A program made the translations under genes and the position numbers. This document shows positions 7,421 to 16,013 of a stretch of 22,887 nucleotides of DNA, in pieces (the first letter of the stretch is position 1; the number at the start of each line of letters is the position of its first letter). The DNA lies in contig DATHVI010000025.1 in the NCBI GenBank assembly GCA_035461385.1, forward strand, positions 1-22,887. The letters are read 5' to 3'. The stretch comes from DATHVI01 sp035461385 (GTDB lineage Bacteria; Actinomycetota; Thermoleophilia; Solirubrobacterales; 70-9). The notes below the pieces were generated by a model, which was not told the DNA's origin, did not search any database, and saw only the letters and a program-made list of their open reading frames with translations.

Positions 7421-8092
7421 CTAAAGCAGCGGCTCGAGCCCGACCGTGAACCGGTCGGGAAGCGAGCCGACGGCCCGAACCGCGAGCACGACGCCGGGCA
7501 TGAACGAGCGCCGGTCGATCGAGTCGTGGCGGATCGTCAACGTCTGCCCCTCGCCGCCGAGAATCACCTCCTGATGCGCGACGAGTCCCGGGAGGCGCAC
7601 CGAGTGGATCGGCTCGTGGACGTTCCCGCCGGCTGCGCGAACGAGCTCGGCGGTGCGCTTCGCGGTCCCCGACGGCGCATCGAGCTTGCCGTCGTGGTGG
7701 AGCTCGACGATCTCGCACTCGCGCATGTGGGCCGCCGCCTCGCGCGCGAAGCGCATCATCAGGACGGCGCCGATCGCGAAGTTCGGCGCGACGATCGCGT
7801 TCGCGCCGCCGCCGGTCGCCTCGACCTCGGCGCGGAGCCGGTCGAGGTCGAACCCGGTCGTGCCGACCACTGCGTGGACCCCCGCGCGGACGCACTCGAG
7901 CGCGTTCGCCGGCGCGGCGTCGGGGGTGGTGAAGTCGACGACGACGTCGGCGTCGCCCAGGCACTCCGCGAGCCCGACCCCCAGCGCCGGGTCGGCGCGC
8001 CCGGAGAGCGCGAGCCCGTCGGCGGCCTCGACCGCCTCGCAGACGGCCTCCCCCATCCTTCCGGCGGCGCCGGATACGGCGACGCGGATCAC
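7421..8092 (-). CDS. dapB: 4-hydroxy-tetrahydrodipicolinate reductase
   Basis: This 223-residue cytoplasmic enzyme reduces 4-hydroxy-tetrahydrodipicolinate with NAD(P)H in the diaminopimelate/lysine pathway, supplying cell-wall DAP and lysine. Visible hallmarks are the nucleotide-binding loop VSGAAGRMG (residues 6-13), DFTTPDA (53-59), GTTGFD (77-82), APNFAIG (102-108) and the signature EIVELHHDGKLDAPSGTA (127-144) with the catalytic His pair 132/133 and Lys136. The C-terminal FMPGVVLAVRAV closes the fold. It is slightly shorter than typical DapB (~240-270). GTG 8092 gives the canonical IRVAVSGAAG start and overlaps the M16 stop as GTGA, which implies translational coupling; longer frames upstream are antisense-like. 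It is the last gene of the long minus-strand run. dapA is not in this window. Confidence 0.96.
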   Translation of the reverse strand: MIRVAVSGAAGRMGEAVCEAVEAADGLALSGRADPALGVGLAECLGDADVVVDFTTPDAAPANALECVRAGVHAVVGTTGFDLDRLRAEVEATGGGANAIVAPNFAIGAVLMMRFAREAAAHMRECEIVELHHDGKLDAPSGTAKRTAELVRAAGGNVHEPIHSVRLPGLVAHQEVILGGEGQTLTIRHDSIDRRSFMPGVVLAVRAVGSLPDRFTVGLEPLL

Positions 8093-9398
8093 GCCGCGGC
8101 GAGCGCCTCGCTGACCGCTCCCGCGGCGTTGCGGAACCGATCGGCGTCGGCGCCGATCCCGGCCGCCGAGAGCCGGGCGGGGTCGTAGACCTCGGCGGCG
8201 AGCTCGGCGACATCGTCGATCGTCACCGCGTCGACGCGGGCGAGCATCTCGTCGAGGGAGAGCAGCGGGAGGTCGAACAGCACCGCCCGCGAGTTCCGCG
8301 CCATCCGGGCGCTCGTCGACTCGAGCCCGAGGACCATCCGCCCCTTGACGTGCTCCTTCGCGCGCTCGAGCTCGTCGTCGGCGACCCCGTCGGCGCGGAG
8401 CTTCGTCAGCTCGGCGCCGATCACCGAGCACGCCTCGGTGACGTTGTCCGCGCGGGTGCCGACGTAGACGCCGACGAGTCCGCTGTCGACGTACTGCTCG
8501 GTGTAGGAGCCGACCGAGTACGCGAGGCCGCGCTTCTCGCGCACCTCGACGAAGAGGCGGGAGGAGATCGAGCCGCCGAAGATTGCGTCGAGGACCGCCA
8601 GCATGAACCGCCGCTCGTCGCCGCGGGAGATCCCGGGGCCACCGAAGCAGATGTGGTACTGCTCGGTCTCCTTCGGGTGGAACCGGAATCGTTGCGACGG
8701 GGCCCCGTTCGACGCCGCGGCGACCGCCAGCGATCGCGCCTCGGGCCGCAGGGCCTCGCGCGCGAGGTCGACGATCCGCTCGTGGTCGAGGTGGCCGGCG
8801 GCGCCGACGACGATCCCCGGCGCGACGTAGCGTGTGCCGTGGTAGGCGGCGATCTCGCCGGGGCTGATCGAGGCGATCACCTCGGCCTCGCCGAGCACGC
8901 GGCGACCGAGCGGGTGCTCGCCGTAGATCGCCTCGGAGAGGATGTCGTGGACACGGTCCTGGGGCTCGTCCTCGTACATCGCGATCTCCTCGAGCACCAC
9001 CTGGCGCTCGGAGTCGATCTCGTCGGGAGGCAGCGCCGGGGAGAGCAGCATCTCGGCGAGGAGCCCGAATGCCTCCGGGGTGTGCTCGTCGAGGAAGCGG
9101 GCGTGCAGGTGCGTCGACTCCTTGCCGGTCGCGGCGTTCGCCGCCGCGCCCATCCCGTCGAAGCGCTCGGAGATCTCGATCGCCGAGTGCTCCGCGGTGC
9201 CCTTGAACAGCAGGTGCTCGAGGAAGTGCGAGACGCCGGCGTGCTCGGGGGCCTCGTCGCGCGAGCCGGTCCGGACCCAGAGCCCGAGGGCGACCGAGCG
9301 CACGGACGGCACCGCCTCGGTGACGACGCGTAGGCCGCCGTCGAGCTCGGTCAGGCGGACGGCTTCGGGTAGGCCCGCGTCCTCAGCGGCGGCGGGCA

Positions 9399-9399
<1 letters not shown>
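8089..9399 (-). CDS. M16 family zinc metallopeptidase (processing-peptidase-like)
   Basis: A 436-residue pitrilysin-type peptidase. The inverted zinc motif HFLEH is at residues 58-62, and the third ligand Glu138 (in VLEEIAMYEDEPQDRVHD) is exactly 76 residues after the motif, as in active M16B enzymes. The C-terminal half contains the second M16 domain with RDER-like DERRFMLAVLDAIFGGSISSRLFVE and KRGLAYSVGSY. Bacterial members degrade or process peptides; the substrate is unknown. A homologous peptidase follows pnp in Bacillus and many actinobacteria, so this is conserved context. The start GTG at 9399 shares one base with the pnp TAG stop (TAGTG), and the end overlaps the dapB start by 4 bases, so the three are probably translated from one message. 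Confidence 0.94.
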
Positions 9400-11672
<2,273 letters not shown>

Positions 11673-11690
11673 GTATTGCCCTTTTCCTTC

Positions 11691-11711
11691 CGGCCGCCCG
11701 GTTGGCGGCCG
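11691..11711 (-). promoter_or_regulatory. Stem-loop in the pnp leader next to the ribosome site
   Basis: CGGCCGCC and GGCGGCCG form a perfect 8-bp stem with a 5-base loop, 2-3 bases before the purine-rich ribosome site of pnp (11679-11689). There is no T-tract on the pnp-coding strand, so it is not a terminator. In E. coli, PNPase represses its own message through a leader hairpin cut by RNase III; this stem could act in a similar way. Confidence 0.55.
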
Positions 11712-11722
11712 CTCTTAAGCTC

Positions 11723-11736
11723 AGAACTCTCGTTCT
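11723..11736 (-). repeat. Small inverted repeat in the pnp leader
   Basis: AGAAC-TCTC-GTTCT, a perfect 5-bp stem with a 4-base loop, is the middle of three dyads between the DsbA-like stop and pnp. Confidence 0.4.
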
Positions 11737-11752
11737 CTAACGGAAGCGATGT

Positions 11753-11764
11753 TACACGGGTGTA
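11753..11764. repeat. Small inverted repeat upstream of pnp
   Basis: TACAC-GG-GTGTA is a perfect 12-base dyad 10 bases past the DsbA-like stop. It may be part of the structured pnp leader or a protein-binding site; its 2-base loop makes an RNA hairpin unlikely by itself. Confidence 0.3.
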
Positions 11765-11773
11765 TCGCGCGGA

Positions 11774-12277
11774 TCAGCGGCCGGAGGCGAGCGCGGCGAG
11801 GCGATCGCGGACGCCGGCGGTGATCTTCTCGCCGCCCACGAACGCAGCCGGAGTCGTCTCGACGCCGGCCGCGAGTCCGGACTCGAAGTCGCGCCTCACT
11901 CGGTCGGCGACCACGGGCGATCGGCGGTCGCGGTCGAAGCGCTCGAGGTCGAGCCCGAGCTCGCGCGCTCGCGCCCACAGGTGGGGGTCGTCCTGGTGGC
12001 CCTGGTCGAGGTAGATCGACTCCCACAGCTCCCAGAAGGCGCTCTCGCGCTGGGCCGCGGCAGCCTCGGTCGCGGCGTGGAGCGCGGGCGCCCGCGGGTG
12101 CTTGGGCTCGACCGGGAAGTGGCGCACGCACAGGCGCAGGGCGAGCTCGCGGATCGCGACCCAGGTGGCTGCGCACTCGGGGCAGCCGAGATCGAGGTAG
12201 ACGATCGCCTCTGGGCCGCCGCCCCGGACGTGATCACCGGGGCCGACCGGCGGCGGTGTGACCGGGTCCCCGCTCAG
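11774..12277 (-). CDS. DsbA/thioredoxin-fold protein with CPEC motif, probable CTG start
   Basis: A 167-residue protein of the DsbA-like thioredoxin fold. After PVGPGDHVRG comes AIVYLDLGCPECAATW with a CxxC pair (Cys32, Cys35), then VRHFPVEPKHPRA (the RHFP motif of this family), an inserted helical domain (WELWESIYLDQGHQDD...ARELGLDLERFDRD) and the cis-Pro segment GVETTPAAFVGG. No signal peptide or membrane helix is visible, so it may be a cytoplasmic oxidoreductase. No ATG, GTG or TTG lies in frame before the CPEC motif; the first (GTG 12127) would remove it. The frame instead opens at CTG 12277-12275, overlapping the rpsO stop as CTGA. Initiation at CTG by coupling is my inference; a sequencing frameshift is the alternative. 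It sits between rpsO and pnp, which are usually adjacent. Confidence 0.75.
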   Translation of the reverse strand: MSGDPVTPPPVGPGDHVRGGGPEAIVYLDLGCPECAATWVAIRELALRLCVRHFPVEPKHPRAPALHAATEAAAAQRESAFWELWESIYLDQGHQDDPHLWARARELGLDLERFDRDRRSPVVADRVRRDFESGLAAGVETTPAAFVGGEKITAGVRDRLAALASGR

Positions 12278-12543
12278 CGCCGCAGGCCGAGGTCGGCGAC
12301 GAGCGCCCGGTAGCGCTCGACGTCGGAGCGCTGAAGGTAGTCGAGCAGGCGGCGGCGCTTGCCGACCAGCATCAGCAGGCCGCGACGCGAGTGGTGGTCC
12401 TTGCTGTGGGTGCGCAGGTGCTCGGTCAGCTCGTCGATCCGGGCCGTCAGCAGCGCGACCTGGACCTCGGTCGAACCGGTGTCGGCCTCGGAGCGGCCGT
12501 ACTTGCCGATCAGGTCGCGCTTCTTGTCCTTGGTCAGTGTCAT
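12274..12543 (-). CDS. rpsO: Ribosomal protein S15
   Basis: An 89-residue small-subunit protein that binds the central domain of 16S rRNA and contacts 23S rRNA in an intersubunit bridge. The sequence is canonical: EADTGSTEVQVALLTARI, HLRTHSKDHHSRRGLLMLVGKRRRLL and YLQRSDVERYRAL. ATG 12543 gives the standard MTLTKDKKRDLI start and length; longer in-frame starts up to 12606 are not conserved. No Shine-Dalgarno is visible just upstream (the sequence is ACGTTTATTCGCCG), so it may rely on coupling with ribF, which ends 41 bases earlier, or on leader structure; S15 represses its own translation in several bacteria. Its stop overlaps the proposed CTG start of the DsbA-like gene. Confidence 0.98.
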   Translation of the reverse strand: MTLTKDKKRDLIGKYGRSEADTGSTEVQVALLTARIDELTEHLRTHSKDHHSRRGLLMLVGKRRRLLDYLQRSDVERYRALVADLGLRR

Positions 12544-12583
12544 CGGCGAATAAACGTAGCGGGTCCGCGCCCGCAGGGCGTCC

Positions 12584-13471
12584 CTAGGGCGGCGTGAAGC
12601 TAGCACAGACCTCGCGGGCCTCGGTGACGTCGCGGTGCATCTGGTCGATCAGCTCCTCGGCGCTCGGGAACCTCCGCTCGCCGCGCAGGCGGGCGATGAA
12701 CGCGACCCGGAGGATCTCGCCGTAGAGGTCCCCCTCGTAGTCGAGGAGGTACGTCTCGACGAGCAAGCCGCGGCCGGTCTCGAACGTCGGCCTGACGCCG
12801 ACGTTGACCGCCGCCGGGCGTCCGTTGGCGAACGCCGCGTAGACCCCGTGCCCGGGGCAGACGAGGTCGTCGGCGGGGACGATGTTGGCGGTCGGGAACC
12901 CGAGCTCGCGCCCGCGCCGATCGCCGGCGACCACTTCCCCCTGGAGCAGGAACGGCGCCCCCAGGCAGCGCATCGCCGCCTCGACCTCGCCGGCTGCGAC
13001 GAGGGCGCGGATCCGGGTAGAGGAAACGGTTTCGCCGTCGACCTCGACCAGCGCTACTACCCGGGTCGAGAACTCCTCGCGCGAGGCGAGCAGCTCCGGG
13101 TCGCCCTTCGCCCGCGCCCCGAAGCGGAAGTTCTCCCCCACCGAGACGTGCTCGGCGCCGAGCGAGCCGACGAGGATCTCGGAGCAGAACTCCTCGGCGG
13201 TGATCAGCGAGAAGTCGCGGTCGAACGGGATCACGACCAGCTCCGAGACCCCGAGCCCCTCGATCACGTCGCGCTTGATCTCGACCGGCATGATCAGCTT
13301 CGGTTCCGCCTCGGGATGGAGCACCCGGAGCGGATGCGGGTCGAAGGTGAGCACCGTGTCGGCGCCCTCGATCACCCGCCGGTGGCCGACGTGGACCCCG
13401 TCGAAGGTCCCGATCGCGACGCGCCGGGGCCGGCGCTCGACGTCGGGGAGGCTGGTCACCGTGATGCTCAT
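12584..13471 (-). CDS. ribF: Bifunctional riboflavin kinase / FAD synthetase
   Basis: A 295-residue enzyme that phosphorylates riboflavin to FMN and adenylates FMN to FAD. The N-terminal adenylyltransferase domain has GTFDGVHVGH (residues 21-30), TFDPHP (42-47) and VSSTRIRALV (~158-167). The C-terminal kinase domain starts near GEVVAGDRRGRELGFPTANI and includes GVYAAF, NVGVRPTF, VETYLLDYEGDLYGEILRVAFIARLRGERRF. Between GHRRVI and VLTFDPHP only five residues remain, where most family members have about 15-18, so the first helix is unusually short. ATG 13471 is 13 bases after the truB stop; its ribosome site is weak. The truB-ribF-rpsO order is widespread in bacteria. Confidence 0.96.
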   Translation of the reverse strand: MSITVTSLPDVERRPRRVAIGTFDGVHVGHRRVIEGADTVLTFDPHPLRVLHPEAEPKLIMPVEIKRDVIEGLGVSELVVIPFDRDFSLITAEEFCSEILVGSLGAEHVSVGENFRFGARAKGDPELLASREEFSTRVVALVEVDGETVSSTRIRALVAAGEVEAAMRCLGAPFLLQGEVVAGDRRGRELGFPTANIVPADDLVCPGHGVYAAFANGRPAAVNVGVRPTFETGRGLLVETYLLDYEGDLYGEILRVAFIARLRGERRFPSAEELIDQMHRDVTEAREVCASFTPP

Positions 13472-13484
13472 CGGAGAGGGGAAC

Positions 13485-14138
13485 CTACGCGATCCGGGCC
13501 AGCGCCTCGTCGAGGGGCAGGAGCGCGTCCTCGTCGGCCTCGTCGACGCTGAGCGGTCCGATCGCGGTACGCCGCAGCCGCTCGCAGTAGGCGTCGCCGA
13601 GGTCGGCGATCAGGCTGCGCACGTAGGTACCGGACGAGCACTCGATCTCGAACTCGGCCCGCTCGCCCTCGCGCCAGAGGAGGTCGAACCGGTGGACCTC
13701 GACCAGCCGCTCCGGGACTTCGACCTCGACGCCCCTCCGCGCCAGCCGGTAGGCCCGCTCGCCGCGAATCTTGACCGCCGAGTAAGCGGGCGGGCGCTGG
13801 CGGATCGTCCCGGTCGGCAGCTCGAGCTCGCCCGCCGGCAGGCTCCCGGTCTCGGTGATCTCCCCGTCGGGATCGCCGGTCGTCGAGGTGGCCCCGAAGC
13901 GGGCGACGGCGCGGTAGGTCTTGCCGAGGCCCGCGAAGCGCGACTGCTGCCGCGTCGCCGGGCGTCCGAGGAGGACGATCAGCAGGCCGGTCGCGAACGG
14001 GTCGAGGGTCCCGGCGTGACCGCCCTTCATCCCGCGCCCGCGACGGATCCGGGCGACGACGTCGTGCGAGGTCACACCGGCCGGCTTGTCGACCAGGACC
14101 ACGCCCGCTTCGGGCTGGGCGCTCGCGTCCGCCGGCAC
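13485..14138 (-). CDS. truB: tRNA pseudouridine-55 synthase, short form
   Basis: A 217-residue enzyme that makes pseudouridine 55 in the T-loop of tRNAs. Diagnostic segments are VLVDKPAGVTSHDVV (residues 14-28), GGHAGTLDPFATGLL (39-53) with catalytic Asp46, KTYRAVARFGATSTTGDPDG, IRQRPPAYSAVKIRGERAYRLAR and CSSGTYVRSLIADLG. The protein stops soon after the catalytic fold (PLDEALARIA), so the C-terminal PUA-type or TruB-C domain of the ~290-310-residue homologues is missing. GTG 14138 has GGAGGA 6 bases upstream. It lies 25 bases after nrnA and 13 bases before ribF, within the run. Confidence 0.96.
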   Translation of the reverse strand: MPADASAQPEAGVVLVDKPAGVTSHDVVARIRRGRGMKGGHAGTLDPFATGLLIVLLGRPATRQQSRFAGLGKTYRAVARFGATSTTGDPDGEITETGSLPAGELELPTGTIRQRPPAYSAVKIRGERAYRLARRGVEVEVPERLVEVHRFDLLWREGERAEFEIECSSGTYVRSLIADLGDAYCERLRRTAIGPLSVDEADEDALLPLDEALARIA

Positions 14139-14163
14139 GTTCGTCCTCCGGCCGCGGCGACGG

Positions 14164-15159
14164 TCAGATCGCGTCGGCGACCTCGGCCCGGAGCAGCTCG
14201 AGCAGCTCGTCGTAGCCGAGGTCGGTGCCGAATCCGGCGGCGCGACGGTGCCCGCCGCCGCCGTGCTTGCGAGCGATCGCCGAGACGTCGATCGACCCGT
14301 CGGTCGAGCGCAGGCTCACCTTGCGCGCGGTCCCCCCGCTCTCGCCGCGGTCGCGGATCACCGCCGCGAGCAGGGTGCCCTGCAGCGAGCGCACGTAGTC
14401 GATGATTCCCTCGACGAGGACCTCGTCGGCGCCGGCCAGCTCGTAGTCGTCGCGGCTGACGTAGGTCACCGCGAGGCGTCCGTTCTCGAGCTGCTCGACT
14501 CGGTCGAGCGCGCGGGCGACGAGCCGCAGCTTCTCGATCGGGACGCGCTCGTAGAGCCGCCGGTGGGTGTCGTCGACGTCGACGCCGGCCTCGATCAGCT
14601 CGGCCGCCATCCGGTGGGCGGCGGCATCCGTGTTCTCGTATGAGAACCGGCCGGTGTCGGTGACCAGCGCGACGTAGAGCGCCGAGGCGATCTCCGGCGT
14701 CAGCTCGGCCCCGAGCCGCTTCGCGATCTCGAGCACGATCTCGGCCGTGCACGACGCGTCGGTGTCGACGACGTTGATGTCGCCGAATCGGGTGTTGTCG
14801 TGGTGGTGGTCGACGTTGATCAACCGCGCCCCGTCGCGGCGCAGGAACTCGGCCGGCATCCGGTCGATGTTGCCGCAGTCGAGCAGGACGAGGACGCGGT
14901 CGATGACGTCGACGGGCGGCTCGTGGAAGACGTCGGTGAGCGGCAGGAAGCGGTACTCGACCGGCAGCGGGAACTCCTTCGCCGGCAGGAACATCACCGA
15001 GTCCTTGTCTAGCTGGGTGAGGATCCGCTGCATCGCGAGCAGCGACCCGAGCGCGTCGCCGTCGGGGCCCTCGTGGGTGGTTAGCAGGAACCGGTTGCCG
15101 GTCCTCAGCTCCTCGACTGCCCGGTCGATCTCGGTGCCGGTCGTTGCCACGGGGGTCAT
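14164..15159 (-). CDS. nrnA: DHH/DHHA1 phosphoesterase, NrnA-type oligoribonuclease/pAp phosphatase
   Basis: A 331-residue DHH-family phosphoesterase. NrnA enzymes degrade short RNA oligonucleotides and dephosphorylate 3'-phosphoadenosine 5'-phosphate; some relatives cleave cyclic-dinucleotide products. The Mn-binding motifs are complete: THEGPDGDALGS (residues 28-39), LLDCGN (92-97), NVDHHHDN (115-122) and VTDTGRF (166-172). The C-terminal DHHA1 domain ends in KHGGGGHRRAAGFG, the substrate-binding glycine loop. ATG 15159 overlaps the rbfA stop as ATGA with a GGAGGA-rich ribosome site inside rbfA, so translation is coupled. The rbfA-nrnA-truB order is common in actinobacteria and Firmicutes. 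Confidence 0.95.
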   Translation of the reverse strand: MTPVATTGTEIDRAVEELRTGNRFLLTTHEGPDGDALGSLLAMQRILTQLDKDSVMFLPAKEFPLPVEYRFLPLTDVFHEPPVDVIDRVLVLLDCGNIDRMPAEFLRRDGARLINVDHHHDNTRFGDINVVDTDASCTAEIVLEIAKRLGAELTPEIASALYVALVTDTGRFSYENTDAAAHRMAAELIEAGVDVDDTHRRLYERVPIEKLRLVARALDRVEQLENGRLAVTYVSRDDYELAGADEVLVEGIIDYVRSLQGTLLAAVIRDRGESGGTARKVSLRSTDGSIDVSAIARKHGGGGHRRAAGFGTDLGYDELLELLRAEVADAI

Positions 15160-15515
15160 TCCTCCTCCCCCTCCCCTGCTTCGTCCTCGAGCAGCTTCAA
15201 AAGCCGCACGCCTCGCTCCGGGCTCTCGTCGTAGTGGAAGCTCAGCGTCGGCGTGCGCTTCATCCGCAGCTCGCCGGCGATCACGCCCTGGAGGATCCCG
15301 TGCGACGAGCGCAGGGCGGCGAGCGTCGCGTCGCGCTCGGCCTCGTCTCCGATGACGCTGACGTAGACCCGCGCCGAGCGCAGGTCCGGGCTGGTATCGA
15401 CGGCGGTGACGGTCACGAATCCGATCCTCGGGTCTTCGAGCTCGGTTGAGATCGCCGACCCGATGACCTCCCGCATGACCTCGTTCACCCGCCGCATGCG
15501 GCTGCCGGCGGCCAT
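15156..15515 (-). CDS. rbfA: 30S ribosome-binding factor A
   Basis: A 119-residue KH-like factor that binds the immature 30S subunit and is needed for 16S rRNA 5'-end maturation and cold growth. The pattern MRRVNEVMREVIGSAISTELEDPRIGFVTVTAVDTSPDLRSARVYVSV is split here only by normal family variation, followed by LRMKRTPTLSFHYDES. The C-terminus is acidic (EDEAGEGEEE). I chose ATG 15515; the open frame continues to 15560 but those residues are not family-like, and ATG 15497 is possible. No Shine-Dalgarno is evident. It lies 58 bases after the DUF503 gene and overlaps the nrnA start. Confidence 0.95.
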   Translation of the reverse strand: MAAGSRMRRVNEVMREVIGSAISTELEDPRIGFVTVTAVDTSPDLRSARVYVSVIGDEAERDATLAALRSSHGILQGVIAGELRMKRTPTLSFHYDESPERGVRLLKLLEDEAGEGEEE

Positions 15516-15573
15516 GGCGTGGCGACTATAGCGATGCGGTCCAGCCCGCCGGCGGCCCACGCAGATCGCGGAG

Positions 15574-15876
15574 CTAGAGCTCCCGCAGATCGGTGAGGCT
15601 GAGCAGCTGGTGATCGAAGCTGCACCCGTCCGGGCAGCGGGCCTCGATGAAGCGCTCGAGCTCGGCGGCCCGCCCCGAGACCTCCGAGTTGCCGACCAGG
15701 GCGCACAGCAGCGTCGTCCGCTGCCAGGTGTCGTGCCCGTCGACCTCCGCCACCGAGGCCCCGAACCGCTGCCGGATCTGCCCCTTGAGCGAGCTCACGA
15801 CCTTGCGCTTCGACTTCAGCGACCCCGAGTCGTTGAGGTGCAGCCGCGCCTCGACCAAGCACACGAACCCGGCCAT
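15574..15876 (-). CDS. ylxP: DUF503 (YlxP-like) protein
   Basis: A 100-residue protein with the DUF503 pattern: a strand FVCLVEARLHL, the hallmark SLKSKRKVVSSLKGQIRQRF, then SVAEVDGHDTWQRTTLLCALVGN. It folds as a small alpha/beta dimer in known structures; its function is not established, though the gene usually sits between infB and rbfA as here, which suggests a role in ribosome assembly. ATG 15876 is chosen because homologues begin at this MxGFVC-like strand; an upstream in-frame start at 15906 adds ten unlike residues. The 137-base gap from infB is the longest inside the operon and contains a strong hairpin. Confidence 0.9.
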   Translation of the reverse strand: MAGFVCLVEARLHLNDSGSLKSKRKVVSSLKGQIRQRFGASVAEVDGHDTWQRTTLLCALVGNSEVSGRAAELERFIEARCPDGCSFDHQLLSLTDLREL

Positions 15877-15937
15877 GACCCCATCGTACGCCCGTGACCC
15901 TGCCAACGACTCGAATCCGAGCCCGCCGGCCCCGGAC

Positions 15938-15999
15938 GCGGGAGCAGATCAAATTGCGCGCGGCGTAGCCGCGCGCCACGATTCCGAGGCGGGAGCAGA
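15938..15999. repeat. Hairpin flanked by 11-base direct repeats, between infB and ylxP
   Basis: A 9-bp stem with a 3-base loop (15956-15976; arms GCGCGCGGC and GCCGCGCGC) lies between two copies of GCGGGAGCAGA (15938-15948 and 15989-15999). On the minus strand the stem is followed by AATTTGATC, only a weak T-run, so partial termination or message processing after infB is possible. The flanking repeats make it look like a REP-type repeated element. Confidence 0.45.
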
Positions 16000-16013
16000 G
16001 GAGCCGGCGGTCC

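Noticed and set aside
11896..12237. Frame starting at GTG 12237 upstream of the DsbA-like gene
   Set aside because: Its protein is Ser/Arg-rich noise; the CPEC and RHFP motifs lie in the other frame.
15516..15573. TATAGT box before rbfA as a separate promoter
   Set aside because: No -35-like hexamer lies at 16-18 bases upstream, and the operon context does not require one.
15905..15925. tRNA T-arm-like sequence (ACTCGAATCC) between infB and ylxP
   Set aside because: The required TTCGA loop is not present, and no acceptor, D or anticodon arms can be built around it.
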